Source of the DNA: an uncultured Eubacteriales bacterium
GTDB taxonomy: Bacteria; Bacillota; Clostridia; Oscillospirales; CAG-382
Direction of reading: 5' to 3'
Assembly (NCBI GenBank): GCA_900554405.1
Contig: USHI01000075.1
Coordinates: forward strand, 1 to 6,680
Length of the DNA stretch: 6,680 nt
Of this stretch, positions 1 through 6,448 are shown piece by piece. The position numbers were made by a program, and so were the translations under genes. The stretch's first letter is position 1. Every line of letters begins with the position of its first letter. The notes under the pieces are model-generated. The model had not been told where the DNA came from and searched no databases. It was given only the letters and a program-made list of their open reading frames with translations.

Positions 1-25
1 TTGGTCGATGCTGACACAAAACATT

Positions 26-62
26 GCAGCCATAAACACTTCTTTGAAGTGTTTATGGCTGT
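26..62. repeat. Strong hairpin upstream of the tRNA gene, role uncertain
   Basis: Positions 28-42 and 46-60 form a perfect 15-bp inverted repeat with a three-base TTT loop. The stem extends by C27-G61 and a G26-T62 wobble. It has the geometry of an intrinsic terminator, but neither side carries a clean T-run: the plus side continues GTTAATGG, and the minus side has only a short TGTTTTGT. It may end a transcript entering from the left, or be a processing structure 24 bases before the tRNA. Nothing else recognisable lies in positions 1-85, and I see no convincing tRNA promoter there. Confidence 0.5.
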
Positions 63-85
63 TAATGGAATATTTGAGGCGCTAT

Positions 86-162
86 GCCCGCTTAGCTCAG
101 TCGGTTAGAGCATCTGACTGTTAATCAGGGGGTCTTAGGTTCAAGTCCTAAAGCGGGCGCCA
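86..162 (+). tRNA. tRNA-Asn (anticodon GTT)
   Basis: A complete 77-nt cloverleaf can be folded. The acceptor stem GCCCGCT (86-92) pairs perfectly with AGCGGGC (152-158). The D arm is GCTC/GAGC. The anticodon stem TCTGA/TCAGG has one T-G wobble and a CTGTTAA loop that places anticodon GTT at 120-122. The T arm is TTAGG/CCTAA with loop TTCAAGT. The discriminator base is G159, as expected for asparagine tRNA, and CCA is encoded at 160-162. It reads AAC and AAU codons. An intrinsic terminator follows within five bases, so this is the last or only gene of its transcript. Confidence 0.97.
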
Positions 163-166
163 AGTT

Positions 167-205
167 TAACGGTCTGTAAGTCGTTCCTTACAGACCGTTA
201 TTTTT
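167..205 (+). terminator. Intrinsic terminator of the tRNA-Asn transcript
   Basis: A perfect 14-bp stem (167-180 with 187-200) with a six-base TCGTTC loop is followed directly by five T residues at 201-205. It begins five bases after the tRNA CCA end, so it terminates that transcript. Confidence 0.93.
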
Positions 206-209
206 CTCT

Positions 210-531
210 GATGCAAACGATCGAAAGAAGGCAAAACGGAGTTTACCGGGGAGCGATATAAAGGCGCAGGAGGCATGGGCTGCGCCCGCTTTCGTTCGCA
301 TCTCCGGAGGAGCTGCGGGATATTCTCGGGCTGACACCCGGTTCCGTAAGCCCTTTCGTGGTGATGAACGGCAGCGCGCGGGAAGTGCGCGTTTATATCG
401 ATGCGGAATTTGTCGGGGGAATGATCGGCGTTCACCTGAATGACAACACGGCAACCGCTCGGCTGCGAGCGGACGATCTTGCGGACATTATCCGTGAAAA
501 CGGCGTCGCTGTCGAATACACGGTCATATAA
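210..531 (+). pseudogene. Decayed remnant of a YbaK/ProX-type prolyl-tRNA editing (deacylase) gene
   Basis: The frame of positions 292-531 reads LSFASPEEL, then LGLTPGSVSPF, VGGMIGVH and NDNTATARL, ending in VEYTVI and a TAA at 529-531. This is the C-terminal half of the YbaK/aminoacyl-tRNA deacylase family, whose ProX members hydrolyse mischarged alanyl-tRNA(Pro) in the cytoplasm. The usual N-terminal region of the ~160-residue protein is missing. Reading back in the same frame meets TAA at 259-261, and no start codon with a ribosome binding site is present. Family-like fragments continue in the other two frames: GCARF near 278-292, and NDRKKA with LPG and DIKA at 216-266. This is consistent with several one-base deletions plus a larger loss. 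The fragment stops just after the tRNA terminator. The C-terminal family match is strong; the assignment of the frameshifted 210-291 part is inference. Confidence 0.72.
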
Positions 532-550
532 AGAAAGGCGGGTTTGCAAT

Positions 551-982
551 ATGGGCGGAGCGGTTTGGTATATCGTAATGATCCCCTGCTGTATGCTGCT
601 TTCCGGGATAGGAGTTTTTTCGTGGGCCCGGGAAAAGCCCATGTGGTTTTGGACAGAGCCGCGGGTGAGCGAAGCGGAAATTTCGGATGTTGTAAAATAC
701 AACCGCGAAAACGGCGTTATTGTCGGTTTCGGCGACATGTGCCCGAACGGTTATCCGGACAGGCTTTATGTACACAGGGACTTTCAGCGGCACGGCACGG
801 CGCGCGCGATATGCGACGAGCTTGAACGCTTTGCCGGCGGGCGGGTAACGACGCACGCCTCAATCACGGCAAAACCGTTTTTTCTGAACCGCGGTTACAG
901 GGTGGTTCGGGAACAGGAGGTTATCCGCCGCGGAGTGGCGATGAAAAACTATGTAATGGAGAAATGCCCCGCCGCGGAATAA
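551..982 (+). CDS. Chimeric protein: membrane-protein N-terminus fused to C-terminal half of a GNAT acetyltransferase
   Basis: The frame encodes 143 residues from ATG 551, preceded by an AAGGCGG Shine-Dalgarno-like stretch about nine bases upstream. Residues 1-24 form a hydrophobic membrane segment. Residues 29-54 carry PMWFW and an EISDVxxYNRENG signature, which I recognise as the start of a small Bacillota membrane protein of unknown function. From about residue 56 the protein switches to a GNAT N-acetyltransferase C-terminal half: VGFGDM (beta 4), RLYVHRDFQ, the acetyl-CoA pyrophosphate-binding QRHGTA (residues 79-84), THASITAKPFF, and a closing YVMEK. Roughly the first 70 residues of a normal GNAT of this type, including its substrate-binding helices, are absent, as is the C-terminal part of the membrane protein. 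The likely origin is an in-frame deletion joining two neighbouring genes. The frame is open, but acetyltransferase activity is doubtful, so it may be an expressed relic. It sits between a proX remnant and a terminator. Confidence 0.7.
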   Translation: MGGAVWYIVMIPCCMLLSGIGVFSWAREKPMWFWTEPRVSEAEISDVVKYNRENGVIVGFGDMCPNGYPDRLYVHRDFQRHGTARAICDELERFAGGRVTTHASITAKPFFLNRGYRVVREQEVIRRGVAMKNYVMEKCPAAE

Positions 983-995
983 CCCCGCGCGATAC

Positions 996-1028
996 AAAAA
1001 AGCCGTTCCCGGCTGCGGAACGGCTTTT
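996..1028. terminator. Intrinsic terminator after the chimeric frame, possibly bidirectional
   Basis: The arm at 998-1009 pairs with 1017-1028 (AAAAGCCGTTCC with GGAACGGCTTTT) around a seven-base loop. The plus strand ends in TTTT, and the minus-strand reading ends in six T residues (the A-run at 996-1001). It begins 14 bases after the stop codon at 980-982. It separates the debris region from the next promoter. Confidence 0.85.
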
Positions 1029-1137
1029 GCTTTGCCTGCCGGCGGCGGAAAATTCCGGATTGCCATGGCGAGTGTTTTTGTTTACAAGAAAAGCAAATAT
1101 AAAATACCGCATCACGCGGTTTTGTATACGAGATATA

Positions 1138-1166
1138 TTGACATTCGTGATTCCGTGTGCTATAAT
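1138..1166 (+). promoter_or_regulatory. Consensus sigma-A promoter for the DUF1836/acyl-CoA synthetase unit
   Basis: A perfect -35 TTGACA (1138-1143) and a perfect -10 TATAAT (1161-1166) are separated by the optimal 17 bp. A TG at 1158-1159 adds an extended -10. Transcription should start near 1173, giving a leader of about 25 nt before ATG 1197. The interval 1029-1137 upstream is AT-rich and holds no gene. It contains a small ACCGC/GCGGT hairpin near 1106-1120, of unknown relevance. Confidence 0.92.
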
Positions 1167-1196
1167 CGTCGTGGTAATTCCGAAAAGGAGAGATAT

Positions 1197-1742
1197 ATGG
1201 AAGCAAAAAACGATATAATGATATCGTATCGGTTCCCGCGATGGGACGATCTCCCGGTGTTCGAGCTTTATGTCGACCAGGTGTGTGCGCTTCTGAACGA
1301 AAGGCTTTCGCCGATAATGAAGCTGATGGGCGAGGAAACTCCGCTCACCCCCGCGATGGTGAACAACTATGTCAAGCAGGGCGTTATAAATCCGCCCGTA
1401 AAAAAGAAATATTGCCGCGAACAGCTCTGCCAGCTCGGGGTGGTCATTATCTGCAAGATGGTGCTTCCGATGAAGCAGATCGGTGATTCCATTGCCGCGA
1501 TGATGCGCGTTTTCGAGGTGAGCGAGGGCTATGACCTCTTCTTCGGCGAACTGGAATATTCCGTCCGCAGCGCGTTTGCGCCGCAGAGGTACCCGCCGAA
1601 AACCATTTCTGATGCTGCCACGCGGGAGGAAGCCTCCATGCGTGCGCTTGCCGGGGCTTGCGCCCAAATGCTGCTTTTATGGGATCTTATAAGAACGCGC
1701 CGCAGTGAGGAAGCGGCAAAGGAGGAAAATACAAATGGCTGA
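1197..1742 (+). CDS. DUF1836 family protein, probable DNA-binding regulator
   Basis: The protein has 181 residues. The start at ATG 1197 is chosen because AAAAGGAG lies six bases upstream and the promoter places the transcript start near 1173; the open frame further upstream is untranscribed. The sequence matches the DUF1836 family of Bacillota: an N-terminal part with LPVFELYVDQV (residues 19-29), then LTPAMVNNYVKQGVINPP followed by KKKYCREQLCQL (residues 50-80). That stretch resembles the helix-turn-helix and wing of MerR-type regulators, where a short helix is followed by a G-x-I-x-P turn and a Y-x-x-E/Q-x-L motif. No membrane segment or catalytic motif is visible; the tail (about 169-181) is charged. 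The gene shares a promoter with the acyl-CoA synthetase and overlaps its start by eight bases, so it is translationally coupled and may act in the same process. The family assignment is confident. The regulatory role is inference from fold resemblance and context. Confidence 0.85.
   Translation: MEAKNDIMISYRFPRWDDLPVFELYVDQVCALLNERLSPIMKLMGEETPLTPAMVNNYVKQGVINPPVKKKYCREQLCQLGVVIICKMVLPMKQIGDSIAAMMRVFEVSEGYDLFFGELEYSVRSAFAPQRYPPKTISDAATREEASMRALAGACAQMLLLWDLIRTRRSEEAAKEENTNG
1718..1725 (+). promoter_or_regulatory. Ribosome binding site that decides the acyl-CoA synthetase start
   Basis: AAAGGAGG lies nine bases before ATG 1735, inside the last codons of the DUF1836 gene. It supports starting at 1735 rather than at the in-frame ATG at 1705, which would lie deeper in the upstream gene and has no comparable site. 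Confidence 0.85.
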
Positions 1743-3441
1743 AAAGAAAAAAACAAACGCACCGCTCAACTATGTCAAGCCCTTCGGGAGCATAAAGGAT
1801 ATGCTTGCCCAGCAGGTTATCGAAAACGGCGAAAAAATCGCCTATATGTACCGTGGCGGCGAGGGTATAGTGAACGTCACCTACCGCGAATTCTATGACG
1901 ACGTGCGCGCGCTCGGCACGGCTATACATACGCTCGTTCAGGGCGATGCCCATGTCGGCTGCAGCGGCGAAAACTCCTACAACTGGATCGTGGTTTATCT
2001 AGCCGCGCTCACCGGGAGCACGGTATTCTGCCCGATCGACAAGGATCTCCCCGAAAACGACATGGTGAATATCATCGTCGGCGGCGAACAGAGCATAGTT
2101 TTCTGCGATGCCAAACGCGAAAAGATTTTGGCTTCAATACGCGACAGGCTCCCAGATGTGAAGTATTTCGTCTGCTTCGACCGCGAGGAGGACGATGGCG
2201 AATTTCTTTCCTATAAAAAGCTGCTTCAAAAGGGCAGGGAGCTTTATGCCGCGGGCGAACGTGCTTACGAACGTTCCCAGACCGCATCCGATGAGCTGAA
2301 AATGCTTATCTACACCTCCGGTACGACCGGGCTTGCAAAGGGCGTTATGCTTTCCGAGCACAATCTTTGCAGCGCCGTTTATTACGGCTTGCAGCGCTCC
2401 ACTATCCGCGATATCGGGCTTTCGGTGCTTCCGTACCACCATTCCTACGAATCGGTCGCGGGGCTGCTTGTGGCGATACGCTGCGGCGCGACGCTCTTTA
2501 TAAACGACAGTATCAAGCGTGTCCTGAAAAATATGCAGGTCTGCCGTCCGCAGTATATTTACCTCGTTCCCGCGTTTGTGGAGGTGTTCTACCGCCGTAT
2601 CATGTCCGCCATCGAGGAAAAGGGCAAGACCAAAACCATTGAAAAGGCAAGAAAAATGTCCAATATGCTGCTTAAAAGCGGCATAGACATCCGCAAGAAG
2701 CTCTTCCGCGAGATCCACGAAAACTTCGGCGGCAGGCTGGAAAAGATCGTCTGCGGCGGCGCGCCGATCCGCGCCGAAGTCGGCAAGTTCTTCGAAGATA
2801 TCGGGATAATCCTCTGCAACGGCTACGGTATAACCGAGTGCTCGCCGCTCGTTTCCGCAAACCCGGATGTCGGCTCCGACTGCACCACCGTCGGTTATCC
2901 GCTTGCCTGCCTGGAGGTGAAGATCGACGAACCCAATGCCGACGGCGAAGGCGAGATCCTTGTCAAGGGTGATGTTGTCATGATGGGCTATTATCATCAG
3001 CCGGAGGCTACCGCCGCCGTTATCAGGGACGGATGGTTCTATACCGGGGATTACGGCAGGATCGATGAAAAGGGCAGGCTTGTCATCACCGGCAGAAAGA
3101 AGAACATAATCATCCTCGGCAACGGTAAAAACATTTATCCCGAGGAGCTCGAAGGCTATATCGCCGGGATAAGCTATATCACCGACTGCATAGTTTATGC
3201 CGACCGCGATGCCGACGGAGTGGAAAGCGCGCTTTGCGCCGAATGCGCCATCGATCCGGAGGTGCTTGCCGGAACCGACCGCGAAGAGCTGCGCGCCCGC
3301 GTGAAATCCGATATTTTCAAGACACTTGCGAATTTGCCCGCATACAAGCAGGTTGCGCGGGTTGTCGTACGAGACAAGCCCTTTGTAAAGACGGCATCCG
3401 CAAAGATCCGCCGCGCTGCGGACGGAAAGCCGCTCGAATGA
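1735..3441 (+). CDS. Long-chain-type acyl-CoA synthetase (AMP-binding enzyme)
   Basis: The 568-residue protein belongs to the adenylate-forming (ANL) superfamily, most like long-chain fatty acid-CoA ligases. These activate a fatty acid with ATP to an acyl-AMP and transfer it to coenzyme A. Core motifs appear in order: the P-loop YTSGTTGLAKG (residues 193-203), LPYHHSYE (232-239), GYGITE (363-368), YTGD (436-439), the hinge GRKKN (453-457), and the C-terminal FVKTASAKIRR, whose Lys557 fits the position of the catalytic lysine of the adenylation step. All key residues are present, so the enzyme should be active. It is somewhat shorter than typical 600-650-residue long-chain enzymes. No signal peptide or membrane helix is evident, so it is cytosolic or membrane-associated. 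The start overlaps the DUF1836 stop (TGA 1740-1742) by eight bases. Chain-length preference cannot be read from the sequence, and a specialised acyl or aryl acid substrate is possible. Confidence 0.92.
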   Translation: MAEKKKTNAPLNYVKPFGSIKDMLAQQVIENGEKIAYMYRGGEGIVNVTYREFYDDVRALGTAIHTLVQGDAHVGCSGENSYNWIVVYLAALTGSTVFCPIDKDLPENDMVNIIVGGEQSIVFCDAKREKILASIRDRLPDVKYFVCFDREEDDGEFLSYKKLLQKGRELYAAGERAYERSQTASDELKMLIYTSGTTGLAKGVMLSEHNLCSAVYYGLQRSTIRDIGLSVLPYHHSYESVAGLLVAIRCGATLFINDSIKRVLKNMQVCRPQYIYLVPAFVEVFYRRIMSAIEEKGKTKTIEKARKMSNMLLKSGIDIRKKLFREIHENFGGRLEKIVCGGAPIRAEVGKFFEDIGIILCNGYGITECSPLVSANPDVGSDCTTVGYPLACLEVKIDEPNADGEGEILVKGDVVMMGYYHQPEATAAVIRDGWFYTGDYGRIDEKGRLVITGRKKNIIILGNGKNIYPEELEGYIAGISYITDCIVYADRDADGVESALCAECAIDPEVLAGTDREELRARVKSDIFKTLANLPAYKQVARVVVRDKPFVKTASAKIRRAADGKPLE

Positions 3442-3485
3442 TTCGCAGCCGCAAAGTATAGAATCTCCTCTGAACAAAAAACGAA

Positions 3486-3523
3486 CCGCCGCGTAAGCCG
3501 GGCTTACGCGGCGGCGTTTTTTT
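3486..3523. terminator. Bidirectional intrinsic terminator between convergent genes
   Basis: The GC-rich arm at 3486-3498 pairs with 3502-3514 around a tight loop and is followed by seven T residues (3517-3523) on the plus strand. On the minus strand the stem is followed by TTCG and then six T residues (A-run at 3477-3482). It ends the acyl-CoA synthetase transcript 45 bases after its stop and can also stop trkH transcription arriving from the right. Confidence 0.93.
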
Positions 3524-3543
3524 GAGTTTCGGCGGGATATTTT

Positions 3544-4998
3544 TCAGTTGCGCCCGCGCCCGCGCCAGACAGAGGGGGAAACGGCGATCAGCAGCGGGAA
3601 TATTTCCAGCCTGCCAAGCAGCATCGCCGCCGAAAACACCAGCTTGGAAAAGACGGTGTAGCCGGCAAAGCCGCCCATCGGCCCGACGGCGGCGAACCCC
3701 GGCCCGATATTGTTGAAGCAGGCGACGGCGGCGGTAAAGTTGGATTCAAACCCGAAGGGTTCGAAGCTGACAAGCAGAAACGTCGCCATTATCACGAACA
3801 CATATGCGCCGAAGTAGGTCGCCACGCCGGAAAGCGTGCGGTCGTCAACCTCCTTGCCCTCGAAGTTCACGGTGGTGACGGAGCGCGGGTGAAGCAGCTT
3901 TTTTATCTCCCGCAGCGAAAGCTTGCCAAGCAGTATCGCACGGGACATCTTCAGGCCGCCCGCCGTCGAACCGGCACAGCCGCCGAGGAACATCAGCGCA
4001 AAGAGCAGTGCTTTGGAAAGCCCCGGCCACAGGTTGAAATCCGCGGTCGAGTAGCCGGTCGTCGTCGTGATGGAGGATACCTGAAAGTAGGCGTGGCGCA
4101 ATGCCTCGCCGAAGGAGGGATAAAGCGCGGATATGTTCACGGTTATCACCGCGGTCGCCGTTGTGATGATCCCGAGATATACCCAAAGCTCGGTGCTTTT
4201 CAGCGCGGAGCGCGCCCGTCCGATGAGTATGAGGTAATACAGATTGAAGTTAATGCCGAACAGCATCATAAACACGGCGATGACCGTCTGGCAATAGGGC
4301 GAATAGCCGGCAATGCTGTCCGCCCTGATGGCAAGCCCGCCGGTGCCCGCCGTGCCGAAGGAATGGAGCAGGCTTTCATAAAGCGACATTCCGCCCAGAC
4401 GCAGGAGTATAACCTCCGCGGCGGTTATCACGATGTATATCAGATAAAGAACCTTTGCCGTATCCCGCACACGCGGCAGCAGCTTGCCGACCGCCGGCCC
4501 CGGCATTTCGGCGCGCATTATGTGGATAGAGCGGTCGGAAACATTGGACATTATCGCCATGACAAACACCAGAACGCCCATTCCGCCGACCCAGTGCGTG
4601 AAGCTGCGCCAGAGCAGCGCGCTTTTTGAAAGGGCTTCAACGTTCGTGAGTATGGAGGAGCCGGTTGTCGTAAAGCCGCTCACCGTTTCGAAAAAGGCAT
4701 CGATATAATTCGGTATATCGCCGGTGAGCACAAACGGCAGTGCGCCGATGGCGGACATGAGCAGCCACGCCAGCCCGACAACGGTAAAGCCTTCGCGGGC
4801 ATAAATGACGGTGTTGCCGGAGCGCATTAGCTTTGATATAAGCGTGCCGAGCAGAAACGCCGCCGCGGCGACGGCAATAAAGGAATTCATCGGGCCGTAT
4901 TCGCCGTATATCAGCGCCGTCACTGCGGGAAGCAGAAGCAGCGCCGCCGTCACCTGCATCAGCCTTCCGCAGGTGTAAAATACCATTTTTCGGTTCAT
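3544..4998 (-). CDS. trkH: TrkH family potassium uptake protein, membrane subunit
   Basis: The 484-residue integral membrane protein belongs to the TrkH/KtrB superfamily, the K+-conducting subunit of the Trk system. It shows the expected four-fold arrangement of membrane-pore loop-membrane units. The four selectivity-filter loops are visible: SGFTTTGSS (residues 107-115), FGTAGTGG (214-221), SSITTTTGYS (308-317) and NNIGPGF (429-435), each with its filter glycine. After the third loop comes GGCAGSTAGGLKMSR (339-353), the conserved region with basic residues near the pore gate. An HWVGGMG stretch (135-141) follows the first loop. The length matches bacterial TrkH (about 480 residues), and the charged RGRN end is short. 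The start at 4998 has an AAAGGGG-like ribosome binding site about ten bases upstream. It lies 17 bases downstream of trkA on the same strand, so the two are co-transcribed. It could be called KtrB, but the double-RCK TrkA partner favours TrkH. Confidence 0.95.
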   Translation of the reverse strand: MNRKMVFYTCGRLMQVTAALLLLPAVTALIYGEYGPMNSFIAVAAAAFLLGTLISKLMRSGNTVIYAREGFTVVGLAWLLMSAIGALPFVLTGDIPNYIDAFFETVSGFTTTGSSILTNVEALSKSALLWRSFTHWVGGMGVLVFVMAIMSNVSDRSIHIMRAEMPGPAVGKLLPRVRDTAKVLYLIYIVITAAEVILLRLGGMSLYESLLHSFGTAGTGGLAIRADSIAGYSPYCQTVIAVFMMLFGINFNLYYLILIGRARSALKSTELWVYLGIITTATAVITVNISALYPSFGEALRHAYFQVSSITTTTGYSTADFNLWPGLSKALLFALMFLGGCAGSTAGGLKMSRAILLGKLSLREIKKLLHPRSVTTVNFEGKEVDDRTLSGVATYFGAYVFVIMATFLLVSFEPFGFESNFTAAVACFNNIGPGFAAVGPMGGFAGYTVFSKLVFSAAMLLGRLEIFPLLIAVSPSVWRGRGRN

Positions 4999-5015
4999 TC
5001 TTCACACGCCCCTTT

Positions 5016-6374
5016 TTACTGCTGGAGAATGTCCGAAAGATCCGAAAGCTGCTGGTCCGCGACGATCACGATGACCCTGTCGCCCGCTTCGATGACATCG
5101 TCGCCGGTCGGGATATTTGCCCGCCTCCCGCGCGCGATGCCCGCAATGATCATGTTCGGCTTCAATTGCAGCTCCTTCAGCGGGGTTTTCAGCCCGGGAA
5201 AATCCGGTGCGGCAAGAAATTCAAGCGCTTCCACGCCGGAATCCATCAGCTTGTAAAGCGTTTCGATCCTGCTCCCCGCGGAATTTTCGAGCGCACGCAC
5301 ATAGCTTGTGGTAAGGTCGGAAACGCTCTTGCGCGGGGATATCAGGCATTCCAGCCCGAGATTGCGCGCCATTGCGGCAAGCTCCGGGCGGTTGACCTTC
5401 GCCACGACCTTCGGAACCCTTTTGTTTGCGGCAAAAATGGAAATGAGTATGTTTTCCTCATCCATCCCCGTGAGTGCGACAAAGGCATCCACGCTTTCCA
5501 GCCCTTCTTCCAAAAGCAGCTCCTGTTCGGCTCCGTCTCCGTGGATCAGCACGGCTTCCGGCAGCTCGGCGGCAAGCTGCCTGCAGCGTTCCTCGTCGCG
5601 GTCGATAATGCGCACCGTGTTGCCTCCGGCGATCAGCAGCTTTGCAAGATAATATGCCGTGCGGCTGCCGCCGAGTATCATCACGCTGCGCGCCTGCTTG
5701 CGCGAAACGCCCATCAGCTTCAAAAGCTTCTGTATTTCCGTCGGCGGTGCGGTAAGCCCGATCCTGTCGCCGCTTTCCAGCGCGAAATTGCCGTTCGGTA
5801 TATGCACCGTTTCGCCGCGCCGGACAGCGCATATCAGAAATTTTGCATTGTATTTGCGGCGCAGCTCCATCAGCGTGCTGCCGCAAAGGGGCATATCCGG
5901 CTTCAGGTTGAGCTCGATCATTTCGAGATTGCCGTTGAAGGTTTCTATGTTCGCCGCGGCGGGCAGCTTCAGAATGTTGTAAAGCTCCTTCGCCGCGAGC
6001 ATTTCCGGATTCAGCGTCAGGGAAAGCCCGATTGCGGATTTCAGAAACGTAAGGTTCTTGTCGTTGTATTCGGGGTTGCGTATCCGTGCGACGGTATGCC
6101 CCACGCCCATTTTGGAGGCGATGAAGCAGGAAAGCATATTCATTTCGTCCGAATCGGTGCAGGCAATGAGCATATCCGCCCGCTCCGCGCCGGCTTCGGA
6201 AAGCGTTTCGCAATCCGCCCCGTTGCCGCACACGGACATCACATCGTAAATGTTGCCCATGGATTCCGCCACGTCCGCCTTTTCGTCCACGGCGACTATA
6301 TCGTGACCTTCGCTTACAAGATCGCCGATTATCGAGCTGCCTATCTTGCCGCAGCCGACAACAATGATCTTCAT
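5016..6374 (-). CDS. trkA: Trk system potassium uptake regulatory protein TrkA
   Basis: The 452-residue cytoplasmic protein contains two tandem RCK units, the layout and length of E. coli-type TrkA. The first Rossmann domain starts with GCGKIG (residues 7-12) and has an acidic Asp30 at the end of the second strand, fitting NAD(H) binding. Its RCK_C domain lies at about 142-217. The second Rossmann domain begins at about 229, with a degenerate glycine motif GGSRTA (235-240) and Asp258. A second RCK_C domain spans about 370-450. In the family, these units form a ring on the cytoplasmic side of TrkH that binds nucleotides and gates K+ flux. The start at 6374 is supported by AAGGGAGA about seven bases upstream. 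trkH follows 17 bases after the stop, consistent with a single operon. No truncation or missing domain is visible. Confidence 0.95.
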   Translation of the reverse strand: MKIIVVGCGKIGSSIIGDLVSEGHDIVAVDEKADVAESMGNIYDVMSVCGNGADCETLSEAGAERADMLIACTDSDEMNMLSCFIASKMGVGHTVARIRNPEYNDKNLTFLKSAIGLSLTLNPEMLAAKELYNILKLPAAANIETFNGNLEMIELNLKPDMPLCGSTLMELRRKYNAKFLICAVRRGETVHIPNGNFALESGDRIGLTAPPTEIQKLLKLMGVSRKQARSVMILGGSRTAYYLAKLLIAGGNTVRIIDRDEERCRQLAAELPEAVLIHGDGAEQELLLEEGLESVDAFVALTGMDEENILISIFAANKRVPKVVAKVNRPELAAMARNLGLECLISPRKSVSDLTTSYVRALENSAGSRIETLYKLMDSGVEALEFLAAPDFPGLKTPLKELQLKPNMIIAGIARGRRANIPTGDDVIEAGDRVIVIVADQQLSDLSDILQQ

Positions 6375-6406
6375 GAAAATTCTCCCTTCTGCCGTTTATA
6401 TGCCAA

Positions 6407-6438
6407 GGGGAGCCGGCACATTTCCCCGTGCGGCCCCC
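6407..6438 (-). terminator. Imperfect hairpin between tyrS and trkA, possible weak terminator
   Basis: GCAC (6416-6419) pairs with GTGC (6428-6431). After a bulged G, GCC pairs with GGC, and after one A-C mismatch GGG pairs with CCC, giving a stem of about 10 bp ten bases beyond the tyrS stop. On the minus strand it is followed by only two T residues, so termination would be weak. A TATAAA at 6395-6400 (minus strand) could be a -10 element for trkA, but no credible -35 lies 17 bp upstream. Confidence 0.3.
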
Positions 6439-6448
6439 GCGATACTCT

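Noticed and set aside
440..550. Upstream extension of the chimeric frame to ATG 440
   Set aside because: It would overlap the proX remnant in another frame, adds no family-like residues and has no clear ribosome binding site. ATG 551 starts exactly at the expected membrane-protein N-terminus.
166..738. Minus-strand open frame of 190 codons over the debris region
   Set aside because: It covers the tRNA terminator and the proX remnant. The plus-strand translation gives clear family motifs, while this one does not.
86..982. Integrated element or attachment-site duplication at the tRNA
   Set aside because: No repeat of the tRNA 3' end, no integrase and no transposase could be found in the window. 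Only the debris pattern remains as a hint.
1032..1196. Upstream extension of the DUF1836 frame
   Set aside because: It runs through the promoter at 1138-1166, so it would not be transcribed. ATG 1197 has a strong ribosome binding site.
921..1667. Minus-strand open frame of 248 codons
   Set aside because: It crosses a terminator, a consensus promoter and most of the DUF1836 gene on the other strand, and has no family-like sequence.
2134..3477. Long open frame (447 codons) on the minus strand opposite the acyl-CoA synthetase
   Set aside because: It lies almost entirely antisense to a gene with all ANL motifs intact, has no recognisable domain, and is explained by GC-rich third codon positions keeping the opposite frame open.
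3889..4629. Plus-strand open frame of 246 codons
   Set aside because: It is antisense to trkH, which has all four selectivity-filter loops, and its translation is low-complexity and rich in Arg, Gly and His.
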